From Macrocystis pyrifera (taxonomy: Eukaryota > Sar > Phaeophyceae > Laminariales > Laminariaceae): a stretch of DNA of 64,000 nucleotides. Shown one piece after another: positions 1 through 11,090 of this stretch. The stretch spans positions 6,043,387 to 6,107,386 of the forward strand of contig JASSKH010000024.1 in the NCBI GenBank assembly GCA_031763025.1. Direction: 5' to 3'. Both the position numbers and the translations under genes were made by a program. A model generated the notes under the pieces. The model was given only the letters and a program-made list of their open reading frames with translations. It was not told the origin of the DNA and ran no database searches. Numbering within the stretch: position 1 is the stretch's first letter; every line of letters starts with the position of its first letter.

Positions 1-88
1 GATTATGATGATGGCGATGACGATCTGATACTGCTGTGGGCAACTACGGCAAGTAAGTTGCTGTAACACCCGCTGTGATCATTTACTA

Positions 89-193
89 TTACGGGGGACC
101 ATAGTAAATAGGACCAAATATTGTTAGTAAAAATAGGCAAATATATAAGTTTTCATGTACATCATAGGTCCTATTAACTATGGACCCCCGTAA
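89..193 (+). mobile_element. TA-MITE (TTACGGGGG family), copy 1
   Basis: This is the reference copy of a roughly 105-bp non-autonomous DNA transposon. It starts TTACGGGGGACCATAGTAAA and ends in the inverted complement (TATGGACCCCCGTAA). About 30 bp at each end pair, around an A/T-rich core containing AAATATATAAG. A TA dinucleotide precedes the left end; the right flank reads TG, so the target duplication is imperfect here. There is no coding capacity. Terminal structure and TA target fit the Tc1/mariner superfamily by inference. Confidence 0.85.
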
Positions 194-639
194 TGTTAAT
201 ATTGGTTGGTATCAAAACCACTGCCTTTCGATACGTAAATAAATACAGCAGTACGCAACTTAAAAAATTTCGACTTTCAGCTCCCCACCATCCGAGTAGT
301 TTTTCCGCCGTTTCGTCTGACAGCCTTTATTTATACACAAGAACATAACAAAACAACGAAACATATATGAAAAAAAAAAAAAAATCAAAAACGAGCAAAA
401 AAATAAACCTCGCCGGCTCCTCGTCGTCCTTCGCGGGCAGAGCACCTATTAATAGAGCACACCTGCCGGTTTATTTTTACTGAAGTGAACGAAGATAAAA
501 AAAAAGGACAAAACACTACGAACATAGCACCAATTGTTCAACATGCTTTTGTAATTTCTTCCTGAGGTATGTTTCCACTACAGAGTTTACTGCAGGCTGT
601 CCTGCGACGACGGACTATGATATTTGGATTTTTTTGGGA
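194..639. other. A/T-rich spacer, no gene seen
   Basis: Poly-A runs (368-385) and low-complexity A/T DNA. The short open frames here have no recognisable domain or coding pattern. Confidence 0.5.
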
Positions 640-730
640 TTTTTACGACTGCAGAGGCCTGATTTGGGACAAACCAGTCAAATAATTCAAGCATTGGGGG
701 TCCGAAACGGGACTGCAGTAGTCCTATTAA
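640..730. mobile_element. TTAA-MITE (piggyBac-like palindrome), degenerate copy
   Basis: Diverged copy of the 90-bp palindromic family. The left arm has ACGACTGCAGAGGC and GGGACAAACC; the right arm has AAACGGGACTGCAGT. The TTAA flanks are not preserved. Confidence 0.6.
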
Positions 731-1132
731 TAGAAGGGTCTGGGGTGTGATATGAGAACAACAACAACAACAACAACAGCGGCACACATGTCCAGCGGCT
801 TGATGCTTTACTATCGGAGGAAAAAAAAGGTGTACGAGTATCTGCATGGCACTTTAGCCGTTGATAGGCATGTACACGCCCAACGGCTTATTGTTCACTA
901 CCGGGGTAATGGAGAAGAAAAACAAAACGAAACAAGACAGAGTGACCTGTGTGACATTTTAGCCATTGCGAGGAAAGCCCTCCCTTCCCGGCTCGCTCCG
1001 TGGTTGGACCACGTTCCATCGTACGAATATCAACAAGAGGGGTTTTTGGCTGAAACTGCGAGGGAGTTTTGGCTGAAACTGCCTTACCAGGTAATAGTAG
1101 GGTCTACTGCGGGGTAGGTTTTACGTGTAAAT
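731..1132. other. Unassigned DNA
   Basis: Contains (CAA)n at 760-778 and a tandem GTTTTGGCTGAAACTG motif (1046-1082). No gene is supported. Confidence 0.4.
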
Positions 1133-2000
1133 AAAACTACTTGCATACATCTTTCTCTCTGAGCGTGCGCGGCTGGCACATCCCTGGCCTCTCAGAGCTC
1201 CCACTTGGACACCGCCTCCTTCTATTACTTGCCGGACATTTCCAGTGGTTCCTTGTTTTCTCTATTTTTTTTGCCCTTTCAGTTCTTTGTCCGTTTTTTC
1301 TTCTTTTGATTCGAGTGCGTGCGTGTACTCAGAGCACGGCACCGCGGGCGAGCCCGGCGCCGTCGCGGATGTCAGCGGGTGCTGGCCGGTAGAAGGGGGG
1401 TTAGACGGAGCGCGGTCGCCGTTTTCATGGCTAGGCTTGAATGGGCTTTGTCTGGCCTCCTCGTGTAGAATCATCTATATTATGTACGAGTCCATAAGGG
1501 TCGTTTTGGTCTGCAAAATAATATTCATGCGGTTCTTATTTTTGCGACCAAGCTGAAGTTCACAGAGAGAGCTACACAGTCTTAGCACCAACACTGTCGA
1601 GCTGGCGAACGAGGGCCGCGGTGAGCACCGGGCTTCACGCGAGGCGGGCGACGAGGCTCACTGTGGCAGAGAGGAAGGAAAAAGCCTTACCCGGACCGAA
1701 TCGGTGGCGAGGTAGTCGCGAGAGAGGCGCGGGCGGCGTACGAGGCTGAGAGAGAAGCTATCTTGTTCGATTTTTTTTTGTTTTCGATCGGTGCAAGGTG
1801 TTCCGAATCAGGTAGAATATAATTGCACGAGAGAAGGGGATTTTTTTTTCTTTCTGAAATTCTCGGTTTAATTTTCATTGTTTTCGCAATGCTGCTGTGC
1901 CGTGCTGTGCTTTCTCTTTCGTACATACAGCATACCTGGTATCAAAATGAGAAAATAAGTACCCTACGAGTACCTGGGGTATGTACGTACGTACGGCATG
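1133..2000. repeat. 880-bp dispersed repeat, arm A of an inverted pair
   Basis: This stretch recurs in opposite orientation at 6345-7232. Shared blocks run in the same order: TCTCTGAGCGTGC, CATCCCTGGCCTCTCAGAGC, the ACTTGCCGGAC block, the GCGGTCGCCGTTTTC block, CACCAACA(C/T)TGTCGAGC, the TTTCGGTTT/TTCATTGTTTT block and GTACGTACGTAC. By eye identity is roughly 75-85 percent with indels. No open frame is conserved between the arms, so it is more likely a non-coding repeat, or the terminal arm of a larger element, than a gene. Confidence 0.7.
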
Positions 2001-2583
2001 CGGCGTTCGGGTTCTTTTCCTGAAAGGAGCAAGGAGCTCTTGGCATTTGCAAATCGCCTGTTTGCACCTAATTGTTTGGACCGTGTGATCCATTCTTCTT
2101 TTTCGTGAGCGAGCGTAGCGGGCGGAAGCGCCCCCGACGAAAAGCGCTTGTACCTCGTGCTGGTACAACAGCAGTGTACTAAACTGTACCATATAATTGT
2201 TTACTGCACTCGATCCAAGTAGTAGTGTGTCCCAAAAGCGTGGGTGCAGCTCTAAAAGCGATAAAACGTATAAATCATACGAGGTACACAACACTCTGGC
2301 CAATAATATAACTACCGCTATAATTACCACAATATATTCTAAACGTGTACCATATTCGGGGCAAGGGTGGGAGTATATACGGTGAACCTGTCTTCGTCAG
2401 CTCAAGCTGGCTAACCAATCGCGTTTTTTTAAGTGTTCAACTGCTCTGCCCATCTTGAGCAGATTAGACAATACACGTGTTTCGAAGGATACGTTGCCCG
2501 GATTGTTTCCTAGGGGTTTGGGGAAAAACGGAAAAAAAAAAAAAAACGCAAGAGTTGAAACTTTGGCAGACTGTTTCCCGCTC
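2001..2583. other. Unassigned DNA between repeats
   Basis: A GC-rich block with TGAGCGAGCGTAGCGGGCGG (2106-2125) resembles sequence near 6120-6160 and 6320-6345, possibly the outer end of the inverted duplication. A poly-A run lies at 2530-2545. No gene seen. Confidence 0.4.
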
Positions 2584-3040
2584 CACCAGCAGTGTTTACG
2601 ACCTGGCCGACTGGGTGGAGCATCTACGAAATGGTCGATTGACAGTCCACACGAACTCCTCATTACATCCTAGAACATTCCGAGAATTTTCCCAGGCGGT
2701 CGGGGTTAGGGTTGGAGCCAGCAGTGTTTTACGACTCACTTGGCACAGGTTTGAAATAATGGTTGATTGATGATAGTCCGCACTAACTCTTCATTACACC
2801 CTAGAACATTCCGAGAGTTCTCCCAGGCGGTCGGGGATAAGGTTCGGCCAGCAGTGTTTTACGACTCACTCGGCCCACCTTTAAAACAGGGTTGGGCCAG
2901 CAGTGTTTTACGACTTACTTGGCCCACCTTTACAACAAAGGTTGATTGATAGTCTGCACTATAATAACTCCTCACTACAACCTGTTACTAGAACATTCCG
3001 AGAATCTTCGCAGGCGGTCGGGGATAGGTTTATTAGGTCA
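2584..3040. repeat. Tandem repeat, about 130-bp units (3 full, 1 partial)
   Basis: Units start near 2584, 2718, 2847 (partial, 48 bp) and 2895. Each carries CCAGCAGTGTTTTACGAC, then CTAGAACATTCCGAGA and CCAGGCGGTCGGGG. Open frames across it simply repeat the unit and are not taken as genes. Confidence 0.8.
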
Positions 3041-4135
3041 GGGCTAGTGTCAGTGGTGGAACATATTTCAAGACCATCCGGTTTCAGGCCATAGTAGGGA
3101 TAGAGACCAGGAAAATCGGCTTTGTCATAAGAAAAAACTACTCGGAATTAGTACAGGATCATTATTTCAGTATTGCAGTGGTAGGGCGAAAGGTGAGACC
3201 AAGACGGGGATAAGACCACGTAAAATTGTCCTTGAGGTCACGAGGTGGTCATAAAATTGGTGCATCACAGCTGTAAAACCAACCGTATGTAAACTATGCA
3301 GTCAAGCTGTGTTCGGCGCCTTCATCTTACGTCGACCTGACCCGCCCCCCCCCCCCCCCCAGCACCTGAGCCCCTACCATGGACCTTGGAAACAGATCAG
3401 GGACCTTGGAAATGAGATTACAAACCTTAGGAATAAGTTGCACTCGCTTAAACACGAGTAGCGGGGCGACTGGTCGCGGCTGCAGCCAGTCACCACCAAA
3501 GTCAGATTCAAAACACAAAAAAAGGCACTTCAATTAAAAAAAGAAATTGAACAGCTCGGAAAAACGTCATGCCCTACAGGCGGGAATCGAACTCAGCGTT
3601 GTCGCCACTTCCGAACACGGCGGCCGCCAATATGCCGTCGCCCGAAAGACGCCCACATGCCCACGGCGGCACCAATTATTATTCGTTCGACCACGGCGCC
3701 CTATTAACAGAGCAAGTTTCTAACTCCGCAGCCGCAGGCGCCACATGATATTGATGAGACTCCGCCACGACCCACGCGACCTTCACCCGCCGAGTTTGGC
3801 CGTTTTTTATAGGCAAAAAGAAAGGGCAGTCACGAATGATGATTCTCCGGATGTTCCTAGAACTCTCGTCTTCGAAGGACTTACCGCTGTCTGCAGCAGC
3901 ACGACCTCGTGCCCCCCTTTTTCTTTGTTCCGGTCACAATTTTAACGACCACACTGGTCGGTCTACACGGACGGGCTATCACGGCCACCAGTCCGAGCGG
4001 AGGGTCAACCAAAACACAACAAAAATTATAGAGACTACAAAAAGGTAAAGGTGGTGTTGGACCGCGGATGTTGGTGTAGGTACCCCTGTCTTCCCGGAGC
4101 CACGACGAAGACAGACAACTACTGCTGTAGTAGTA
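3041..4135. other. Unassigned DNA with poly-C tract and a pol III-like box
   Basis: Poly-C at 3342-3360. On the - strand near 3565-3680 there is GAGTTCGATTCCCGCC, which fits an internal B box, with a possible A box upstream. This could be a second tRNA-derived SINE, but no second copy was found in the window. No protein gene supported. Confidence 0.4.
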
Positions 4136-4530
4136 GGCCCCCCTCTATAGATAGTGCCGGTGAAATCGCTTGGCATATACCAGCATGTCCCAAAATATAA
4201 GGACATTTTGTATTGAATATTAGTCTATAAAAGTTCCTTATATTTCGGGACAGAATGGTATGGGATTAATCAGTGCGGCAGTGTGCGGAGTATTGCCGGT
4301 GCCCCCCTCTATAGATAGTGCCGGTGAAATCGCTTGGCATATACCAATATGTCCCGAAACATGAGGATATTTTTCACTGAATTTTAGTATACAAAAGTTT
4401 CATATTTTTCGGGACAGAATGGTGTGGGATTAATCAGTGCGGCAGTGTGCGGAGTATTGCCGGTGCCCGCTATAATGCCGATTCATTGGCCTGGTACGTA
4501 AGTCCCAGCATTCTGTATAGAGGAGTCACT
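4136..4530. mobile_element. GTGGYCCCTCTATA-family element with internal 164-bp tandem duplication
   Basis: The left end reads GGCCCCCCTCTATAG and the right end TGTATAGAGGAGTCAC, an imperfect inverted pair matching the termini of 61362-61674. Inside, a 164-bp unit is present twice (4137-4300 and 4301-4466). Each carries TAGTGCCGGTGAAATCGCTT and CAGTGCGGCAGTGTGCGGAG. The halves of each unit are themselves partly complementary (ATGTCCC / GGGACAGAAT). No coding capacity. Confidence 0.65.
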
Positions 4531-4587
4531 ACTACTCGTGTATGCGCTCTGGCGAGCACTTGAATAAAGCAGTATACTGCTGTAGTA

Positions 4588-4692
4588 TTACGGGAGACCA
4601 TAGTAAAGAGGACCTACGGTAAACACAAAAACCTATATATTTACCTATTTTTGTCAACAGTGTTTGGTCCTACTTACTATGGTCCCTTGGAA
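4588..4692 (-). mobile_element. TA-MITE copy 2
   Basis: Reverse orientation relative to copy 1 (GGACCTACGG left, TTTGGTCC right). Flanked by TA on both sides; the right terminus has mutated to CCTTGGAA. Confidence 0.8.
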
Positions 4693-4884
4693 TAGTATGG
4701 CCCCACGAACCAGAAATAAACCTTGTGCTGTAATAAGAAAAGAAGGCTCACTCCTTGATGTACGCTATTACCAAGAAAAAAATGACCATACGGAAAATGT
4801 GCTCAGAGGCGAGCGCTATTAATACTGTAGCTATACCTGGTGTGCACCCAATCCTATCTAATATTAATAGTCCATGCTCAACAT

Positions 4885-4976
4885 TAACCCTTTTGAAACT
4901 GCAGTCCCGTTCTGGGGACGAACCACTCTAATATCAAGTATTTTGTCCCCCAAACGGGACTGCGGTCCTGAAAGGA
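4885..4976. mobile_element. TTAA-MITE copy
   Basis: Begins TTAACCCTTTTGAAACTGCA and ends CAAACGGGACTGCGGTCCTG. A near-palindromic 90-bp element; only the left TTAA is intact. Confidence 0.8.
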
Positions 4977-6344
4977 TGATGTCACTTGAAAATAATGAGG
5001 ATTACTCGTATAAGCAAGGTGATTCTTGATGGCGGGGCCACACTGCAGAACAAGGTACTACAGCAGTACTACTACCAGTGTTCGCGTAGCTCTGCCCGTT
5101 TAGGCGAGAGCTTCCTCAGGTGTGCCCGAACAGAAAATAGAGCCTTTCCGAGCACAACGACCAGCTGGCACACCAACTAAGCATGCCTCTGGTTAGGGTT
5201 AGGCTTAGATTTCCGGGTCGGTGCGGTGGCCACCGTTAGCCGAAGCCCGAAACAATCTCACCATCGGGAAAAAAAAACTATTTGCATTTTCGTGACAAAA
5301 TTCCTCCCTCGTTAAAACAGCATAACTTATTCGAGCATGTCTGAAGAATTTCGCCTCAACGGGCAGATTTACGTCAGCTGTGAGCGTTCCCGGTGCTCAA
5401 GCGATGCATCTCATAACCACGTACAAGGTCAATTTCGCGTGTTCGAGCCCCTCCAAGGGACTTTTCCTTGCGCAAAAAATCGACGCAGAAAAAGGGCGTA
5501 CTTTCGTATACACAATAAATTCGACGAGAGCCGATGAGTGCAGGTCGTTTTTTGCTCCTTTTTCATCGTGCTATCTAGCATACAGCAGTACCGCGGCAAC
5601 CGTCGGACATTAACTATGTGATGGGGCGCCGCGGCGACTCTTTCCTCGACAACGATAAAACAACATTTTGCTGTGGAAAAGCTGAGCGGCAACGGTAAAT
5701 CAATACCCGGCACCTGGTATTTTCTTCCGAAGACCCGTTGTCCGGTGGCACCTGGTATTTTCTTCCGAAGACCCGTTGTCCGGTACCGGTAAATCAGCGG
5801 CTATACATCAACGTTTGCTCGGTGAACTCGACCCTCTTTACCGCTCCCTAAGGGTCTATATTTATTGTAAGTCTGATCGCACCTGGCATAATTTTGGTCG
5901 GTGTACCTGCGCCCAAGGGCAAAAGGGTCACTGCGACATTTCGTCATGGCAGTAGTTCGTCTATTCCAGGGCGTCAATCAGGGCTCCGGCGTCTGTTATG
6001 CTCGGCGCAACAAGCGACAGGTATGTTGCGCGCAACACGTGCCGCAGGCGTGATAGACTCCGCAGGCGCCCCAGCCCCCGGAGGCAAAAATAATATGATA
6101 TACAAGGCGCTTCGCTCCGCGGGCGGCCTACGCCACCCGCTACGCTCGCTCAGGAAGGAAAAGTACATCAAATTATGCGAAGCGGACAGAGGTCCATGAT
6201 TGAATATAGTTTTTTTCATGATAGCAGTTGCAAACTGGCGACTTGATAATGCCAAGAGTCCCGCCGCCATGCTTCAGGAGAAAACAGCTCCGACGCCATA
6301 TACGCTTCGCGTCGCGGACGGTTTTCCGCTACGCTTGCTCACAT
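4977..6344. other. Unassigned DNA with a short tandem repeat
   Basis: A 40-bp unit (CACCTGGTATTTTCTTCCGA, then AGACCCGTTGTCCGGT) occurs twice at 5709-5786. A TTAGGGTTAGG stretch lies at 5193-5203. Around 5990-6160 are GC-rich blocks with CGCGCAACAC and GCTACGCTCGCTCA. No coding exon is recognisable. Confidence 0.45.
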
Positions 6345-7232
6345 GTTGTACGTACGTACATACCCCAGGCAGGGTACTTGTTTTCTTATTTTGATATGCT
6401 CTGTGTCTGTACTCGTATGCACGAAAGAGAAAGCACAGCAAGGCACAGCAGCACCGCAAAAACAATGAAAATGAAACCGAAAATTTCAGAAAGAAAAAAA
6501 ATCCCCGTCCCCTCTCGTGTACCAGGTAATAATTTCCTGCCTGATTCGAACACCTTCCACCGGTCAAAAAAAAGAAAAGAAAAAAATCGAACAGCAGAGC
6601 TTCTCTCTCAGCCTCGTACGCCGCCCGCCCCTCTCGCGACCATCTCGCCACCGATTCGGTCCGCGTAAAGCTTTCCTCCCTCTCTGCCACAGTGAGCCCC
6701 GTCGCTCGCCTCGCGTAAAGCCCGGTGATCACCGTGGACCTCGCTCGCCAGCTCGACAATGTTGGTGCTCAGACTGCGTATCTCTCTCAGTAAATTTCAG
6801 ATTAGTCGCAAAAATAAGAACCGCTTGAATTTTACTTTGCATATCAAAACGACCCTTATGTACTCCTACATAGTATAATCGGAACCACACCACGAGGCCA
6901 GACAGAGCCCATTCATGCTTCCCTCGTGTCTCGAGGCACACACGACGCCTAGCCACGAAAACGGCGACCGCGCTCCTTGCAACCCGCCACCACCCGCTGA
7001 CACCTGCGACGGTGCCGCGCTCGCCCGCGGTGCCGTGCTCGGAGTACACGCAAGCACACGAAAAAAAAAGAAAGGAAAAAGGACTGAAAGTGCTAAGAGA
7101 AATGGAGAAAACAAGGAACCGCTGGAAGGTCCGGCAAGTAATAAAAGGAGGCGATTCCCAAGTGGGAGCTCTGAGAGGCCAGGGATGTACCAATCGAGCA
7201 CGCTCAGAGAGTGAGATAACTGTAAGTAGTTC
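6345..7232. repeat. 880-bp dispersed repeat, arm B of the inverted pair
   Basis: Inverted counterpart of 1133-2000 with the same ordered blocks. The arms are about 4.3 kb apart, so together they could be long terminal inverted repeats of a 6.1-kb element or two independent insertions. The DNA between them shows no transposase. Confidence 0.7.
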
Positions 7233-7521
7233 TATATATGCGTGGATATATGCCCGAATACCACGTGACACAGTGCGTTAAGACCCCCCGAAAACGTTTG
7301 TTTCGCCTACAGCGAACGTAAAAGGTGCCTCAAAGTTTTTTCACGCCCCCGGCGAAGAAGACACGCGCAACACTATATTTTTACCGCTCGCGGCGAAAAA
7401 TGTTGAGCGTCCCAAAACCCGTACGAGTATGGCGTGCGCGCAACACGCTTTCCGGCGCCTGTTGCGCAAACCCACAATTTTCCTACCCAAATGTTGCGCC
7501 AGCGCAACAGCGCGACAGCTA

Positions 7522-7727
7522 TTGAACCCTTCTATTACGGGGGTCCATAGTTAATAGGACCTATGGTATGCATAAAAACCTATATATTTACCTATTTTTA
7601 CTAACAGAATTTGGTCCTATTTACTATGGTCCCCCGTAATAGTACTGCAATCCCGATTTGGAGACATACCACCCAAATCATAAGTAGTTTGTCCCCTAAA
7701 CGGGACTGCAGTCCTGAAAGGGTTAAG
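7522..7727. mobile_element. TTAA-MITE split by a nested TA-MITE
   Basis: The left end (GAACCCTTC, 7524-7532) and the rest (GTACTGCAATCCC to CCTGAAAGGGTTAA) are separated by a complete TA-MITE inserted at a TA. This orders the insertions: TTAA-MITE first, TA-MITE second. Confidence 0.8.
7535..7639 (-). mobile_element. TA-MITE copy 3 (nested)
   Basis: TTACGGGGGTCCATAG to GGTCCCCCGTAA with a TA duplication on each side. It sits inside a TTAA-MITE. Confidence 0.88.
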
Positions 7728-8165
7728 GCCCTGGTCTATTTCCTATATTCGTACGGGTGATAGTCTGTGCGAGTACTAATAGTATCAACAGCATTATATT
7801 TTATAGGCCCGCTGGACACACATCAGGTGTCAGGTGTGATTGGTAGATAAACCAAAACATGGTTGTCGCCAAGGCAAGGCGCATAATCGCATATGCCTAC
7901 AGCAATAGGGGCGCACTGCCACAGTATGTACCGACAGTAGTAATCTACTGGCAGTAGTAATCTACTGATTGACCCCGCCAGTATATTCACCAGTAGTTTT
8001 GTATTACGTACGTCCAATAAACACGACATCTTGTAGTACGGAAACCCACCAAATTCATTTCGGGAGGAGAGAGCAGAGACAGTATACTGCTGCAATCCAG
8101 TGTACTGACTGGTTTATACGACAGTATTATCGCTACCTACAGCGTCAGCCAGTGCCCAGCTCTAC
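7728..8165. other. Unassigned DNA
   Basis: Contains the recurrent decamers CTACTG and TACTGCTGCA and a 15-bp direct repeat (AGTAGTAATCTACTG, 7938-7967). No gene seen. Confidence 0.4.
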
Positions 8166-8470
8166 ATATCACTTTACGTTCCAGCTTAACTCGTAGGAGG
8201 TTTTGCCCTCAGCGATCTTCTGGACAAGCCGTGGTCACAGGTATCGTCCCTTCTCCCCCCCAGTACGTGCTTTCATTTTTATCGCGCATAGGGTTCAGCA
8301 TTCCCACTGCTCGTCGATTTTAATCCAGAGTTGCTAATTCACGCTCTCGCGCTTTCCGCTCAATAGTTTATATGCAAAACGAAGTCCCTACTGTAGTATG
8401 CACGCGTGAGACTCGAACCCACGAAGTTGATCTTAGAGTAGTAGGCACGCGGACCACCTACCAAGCTTAG
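8166..8470 (-). mobile_element. tRNA-derived SINE, copy A
   Basis: Read on the - strand, the 5' end has TTGGTAGGTGGTCCGCG (A-box-like) and, about 35 nt on, GTGGGTTCGAGTCTCACG (B box), then about 240 bp of family-specific body. The body includes CGAGCAGTGGGAATGCTGAA and CCTGTGACCACGGCTTGTCC. It ends near GTAAAGTGATATG. Two more copies occur at 21318-21650 and 34921-35222 in the same orientation. Pol III transcription is inferred from the boxes. Confidence 0.75.
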
Positions 8471-8639
8471 GGTTAGGGTCACTAGGTATACCTGGCACCA
8501 GGTACGGAGTACCAATACCTGGTACTGGTATATAACACACCAAGGGCAGGGTACAAGTCACAGATGATTCCGTACACCGCAAGTAAAGTGAAATATTTTC
8601 GAGAGAAAGTCCTGCAGGTACTTCGTGAACTCCCACAAT

Positions 8640-8850
8640 TTCAGATTTATGTACTGCGGATACTGCGAGTACTCGCAGTATTTCGAGGTTCAGTACTGTG
8701 GATAGTTGTGGACTCACAGCATTTCGGGGTTCGACGCTGTTGTGGATACTCCCTGTACTTCAAGTAGTCGAGGGTTCTGTAGTGCGGGTACTGCGAGTAC
8801 TGCCAGTATTTTGTCCGTTGGTATGGGGAGCACTGCGAGTCCTCGCGGTA
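8640..8850. repeat. GTACTCGCAGTA-type degenerate repeat
   Basis: Repeated short units such as TACTGCGAGTACTCGCAGTA and CAGTATTTCGAGGTTCAGTA. A related block occurs at 9960-10180. Confidence 0.65.
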
Positions 8851-8854
8851 CAGG

Positions 8855-9195
8855 GTTCTCGCGGGTCACGGGGTGTTCAAAATGTCACGGGTCGGGTCGG
8901 CTCAGGAAGTGTTCAAAATGTCACGGGTCGGGTCGAGTCGGGTCAAGAGGTTTTCAAATCTCGCGGGTCGGGTCAGGTTGGGTCAGGAGTTTTTCTAATC
9001 TCACGGGTCAGGTCGGGTCGGGTCAAGAACTTTTCAAATCTCACGGGTCGGGTCGGGTCGGGTCGAGAGGAGATGAAAAGCTCATGGGTCGGGTCAGGTC
9101 ATGCATGACCCGCGAGAAACGGGACACTCGCGGGTCGGGCCAGCGTGACCCGCGAGTTCTTTTCTGCTGACCCGCGGGTTGGACCCGCGCATCCG
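8855..9195. repeat. GGGTCGGGTC minisatellite, block 1
   Basis: Tandem units of about 40 bp combining ACGGGTCGGGTCGGGTC with a spacer such as AAGAGGTTTTCAAATCTC. All frames stay open because the unit lacks stops, so translated products are artefacts. Confidence 0.85.
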
Positions 9196-9430
9196 GCTCG
9201 CGGATCCGACACTTTAAACACTTCCCGCTCTCTTACCCAAAGGCTTCTCTCGTACAAATATTCAAAAATACTCCTTTGGCATCTTATTCAAACATTAAAA
9301 CACTGCCAAATCCATATACGCATGCTCACATCCATCCATACTCGCTACGGCCAGGCCACATATCGCTGCTGGGCACAAAAAATGAGTAAATTCTTTTTGA
9401 AATGTCGACCCACGGGCCGGATCCGCAGGT
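9196..9430. other. Unique spacer between minisatellite blocks
   Basis: A/C-rich DNA without repeats or a supported gene, flanked on both sides by the same GGGTC minisatellite. Confidence 0.5.
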
Positions 9431-9745
9431 CGAACCTGCGGCTCAAGATATAAGGTCTCGCGGGTCAAGGTTACCCGACCCGCATGAAACCCGGGTTTTA
9501 CGGGTCAATCGGAAGGTGGCGGGTCGGGTCGGGCCGGGTCAGGAGGTTTGGAAATCTCGCGGGTCGGGTCGGGTCGGGTCAGGATATTTTCAAATCTCAC
9601 GGGTCGGGTCGGGTTGGGTCGGGTCAAGAGGCTTTCAAAATCCCGCGGGTCGGGTCGGGTCAAGTCAACACATGTCAAATTTTTCGCGGGTCGGGTCGGG
9701 TCAGCGGACAAGACCCGACCCGACCCGTGAGGTTTGACATGACCT
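9431..9745. repeat. GGGTCGGGTC minisatellite, block 2
   Basis: Same unit as block 1 (CGGGTCGGGTCGGGTC with TTTTCAAATCTC spacers). Near 9711-9730 an inverted piece (GACCCGACCCGACCC) appears. Confidence 0.85.
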
Positions 9746-10837
9746 GCGAAAAGCCCTGCAATACATTCTCCATTGCTGTGGGTACTCGCAGTACCAAAAT
9801 ACTCTATACTCGGAGTATGAAGTATACTTCCACCATCTGTGCACCGTTTGGACCATTCCATCCGCGTTTTTTTTGCCGAAAAGATCCACAGATGGCCCCA
9901 CGAGCGAGTGGGACTTGGGGGACGTTACTTTCGGCGGGGGCAACCGGAGTACAAGAACATCCAGTAGAATTCTGGCAGTATTTTGGGAGTATTCCGGGGT
10001 TCAATACTCCGGATACTTCGGGATGTTTGTACTGCGGGTACTCGGCATCATGTACTGCTCATACTTCCAGTACTCGCAGTAATTGGGCCTCCAGCACTGC
10101 TCATCTGCTCATACTCCCGGTGCTTGCAGTATTTAGGCCGCCAGTTCTGCAATAGTCTCAGTACGGAGTACCTAGTGTAAGCATTACGTACTATTAATAC
10201 TACCGCACGCATGCTACGAGCATCTGCATCTGAGGCTGTGTAACTTCAGGTGTCTACTGCTGCTGTAGTGCAGGTTCCTGTTACGTATATCATCGATTAC
10301 TACGGAAAGTACCAACGGCCGAGACGAACGCCCTGCAAGGAAGGACCCCATGCCCAAGGGAAGAGGTACGGGGAGAAGGAGGGAGACAACTCTTCGTCAT
10401 GGGGAAGGCGCAGCCACCGCATCAGCAGCACATTGCACTTCAGTATCTCGCAATCCGCAAGCCGCAAGGCCACATCACCCCCTAAAAAAATATGCGGCGT
10501 GATTTCAAATTAAACACCGCTTTTTCTGACGAACGGGTTCACCTCGGTGTGCAACATGCTGACATGCTGACCTGCTTGATGGACCCGGTGACGGCAGCAG
10601 GAGGTAGGAAAGCCGCAGACTCAGGAGTCCACGCGAGGATGCACGCCATCGCGGCCCATACTGTTGGTGTTGGAGTCTTCATGTCGACAGACAGCAGAGA
10701 GTGTTTCTTGACAAAAGGTTCATTTGTTGAGGTCTCAACGTGGGGTTTCCAGTGCGGTGCTGTCGTGCGATGGAGGGAACATACTGTTGCAGTCCCCAGG
10801 ACAGAACGCACAAAAGGGACAGACACCAGAGGGCAGG
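9746..10837. other. GTACTG repeats, then possible 5' flank of the presequence exon
   Basis: 9960-10180 repeats CAGTATTTTGGGAGTATTCC-like units. From about 10500 the DNA is less repetitive and leads into the exon at 10838, so it may include a promoter or 5' UTR. No TATA or initiator could be assigned with confidence. Confidence 0.4.
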
Positions 10838-11090
10838 ATGAAAACTTTGATGGTATCTACTGTTCTCGCAGCGACAGTCGCGGGGCTGCTGACCTCTTCC
10901 ACTGCCTATGCATTCGTTGCGCCCTCGCCAGTGCTTGAGGCAACCCCAAGCCGACGGCAAAGTTCCGCCCTCACTACTGCTGCTGCTGCTGCTACAAGTT
11001 CCCCCAAGCTGGTGAAGTGCTGCGGGCGTCCCTGTGCGAGGTCCGCGTCTTTGCGCATGAAGGCGTCGCCGTCGACGGGCTCTACCCCAG
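10838..11090 (+). CDS. First exon of a nuclear gene for a plastid-targeted protein (bipartite presequence)
   Basis: The exon starts at ATG 10838 and encodes 84 codons plus one base before a donor GTGAGCG at 11091. Residues 1-25 form a signal peptide (MKTLMVSTVLAATVAGLLTS, then STAYA). The predicted cleavage falls in AYA|FVAP at residues 25/26. An aromatic residue at this position is the known ASAFAP-type requirement for import into complex plastids of stramenopiles. The following 55 residues are rich in Ser, Ala, Arg and Lys with few acids (for example RSASLRMKAS), as expected of a transit peptide. No mature domain is present here, so the product depends on the downstream exon. A phase-compatible acceptor exists in the methyltransferase exon at 39583 or 39586. 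The start is chosen as the ATG that opens the hydrophobic core; an in-frame upstream ATG at 10724 would bury the signal peptide. Confidence 0.72.

Noticed and set aside
8404-8470. Functional tRNA gene on the - strand (also 21560-21650 and 35160-35222)
   Set aside because: The A and B boxes fit but no complete cloverleaf or matching acceptor stem could be formed, and the same flanking body recurs, so these are SINE heads.
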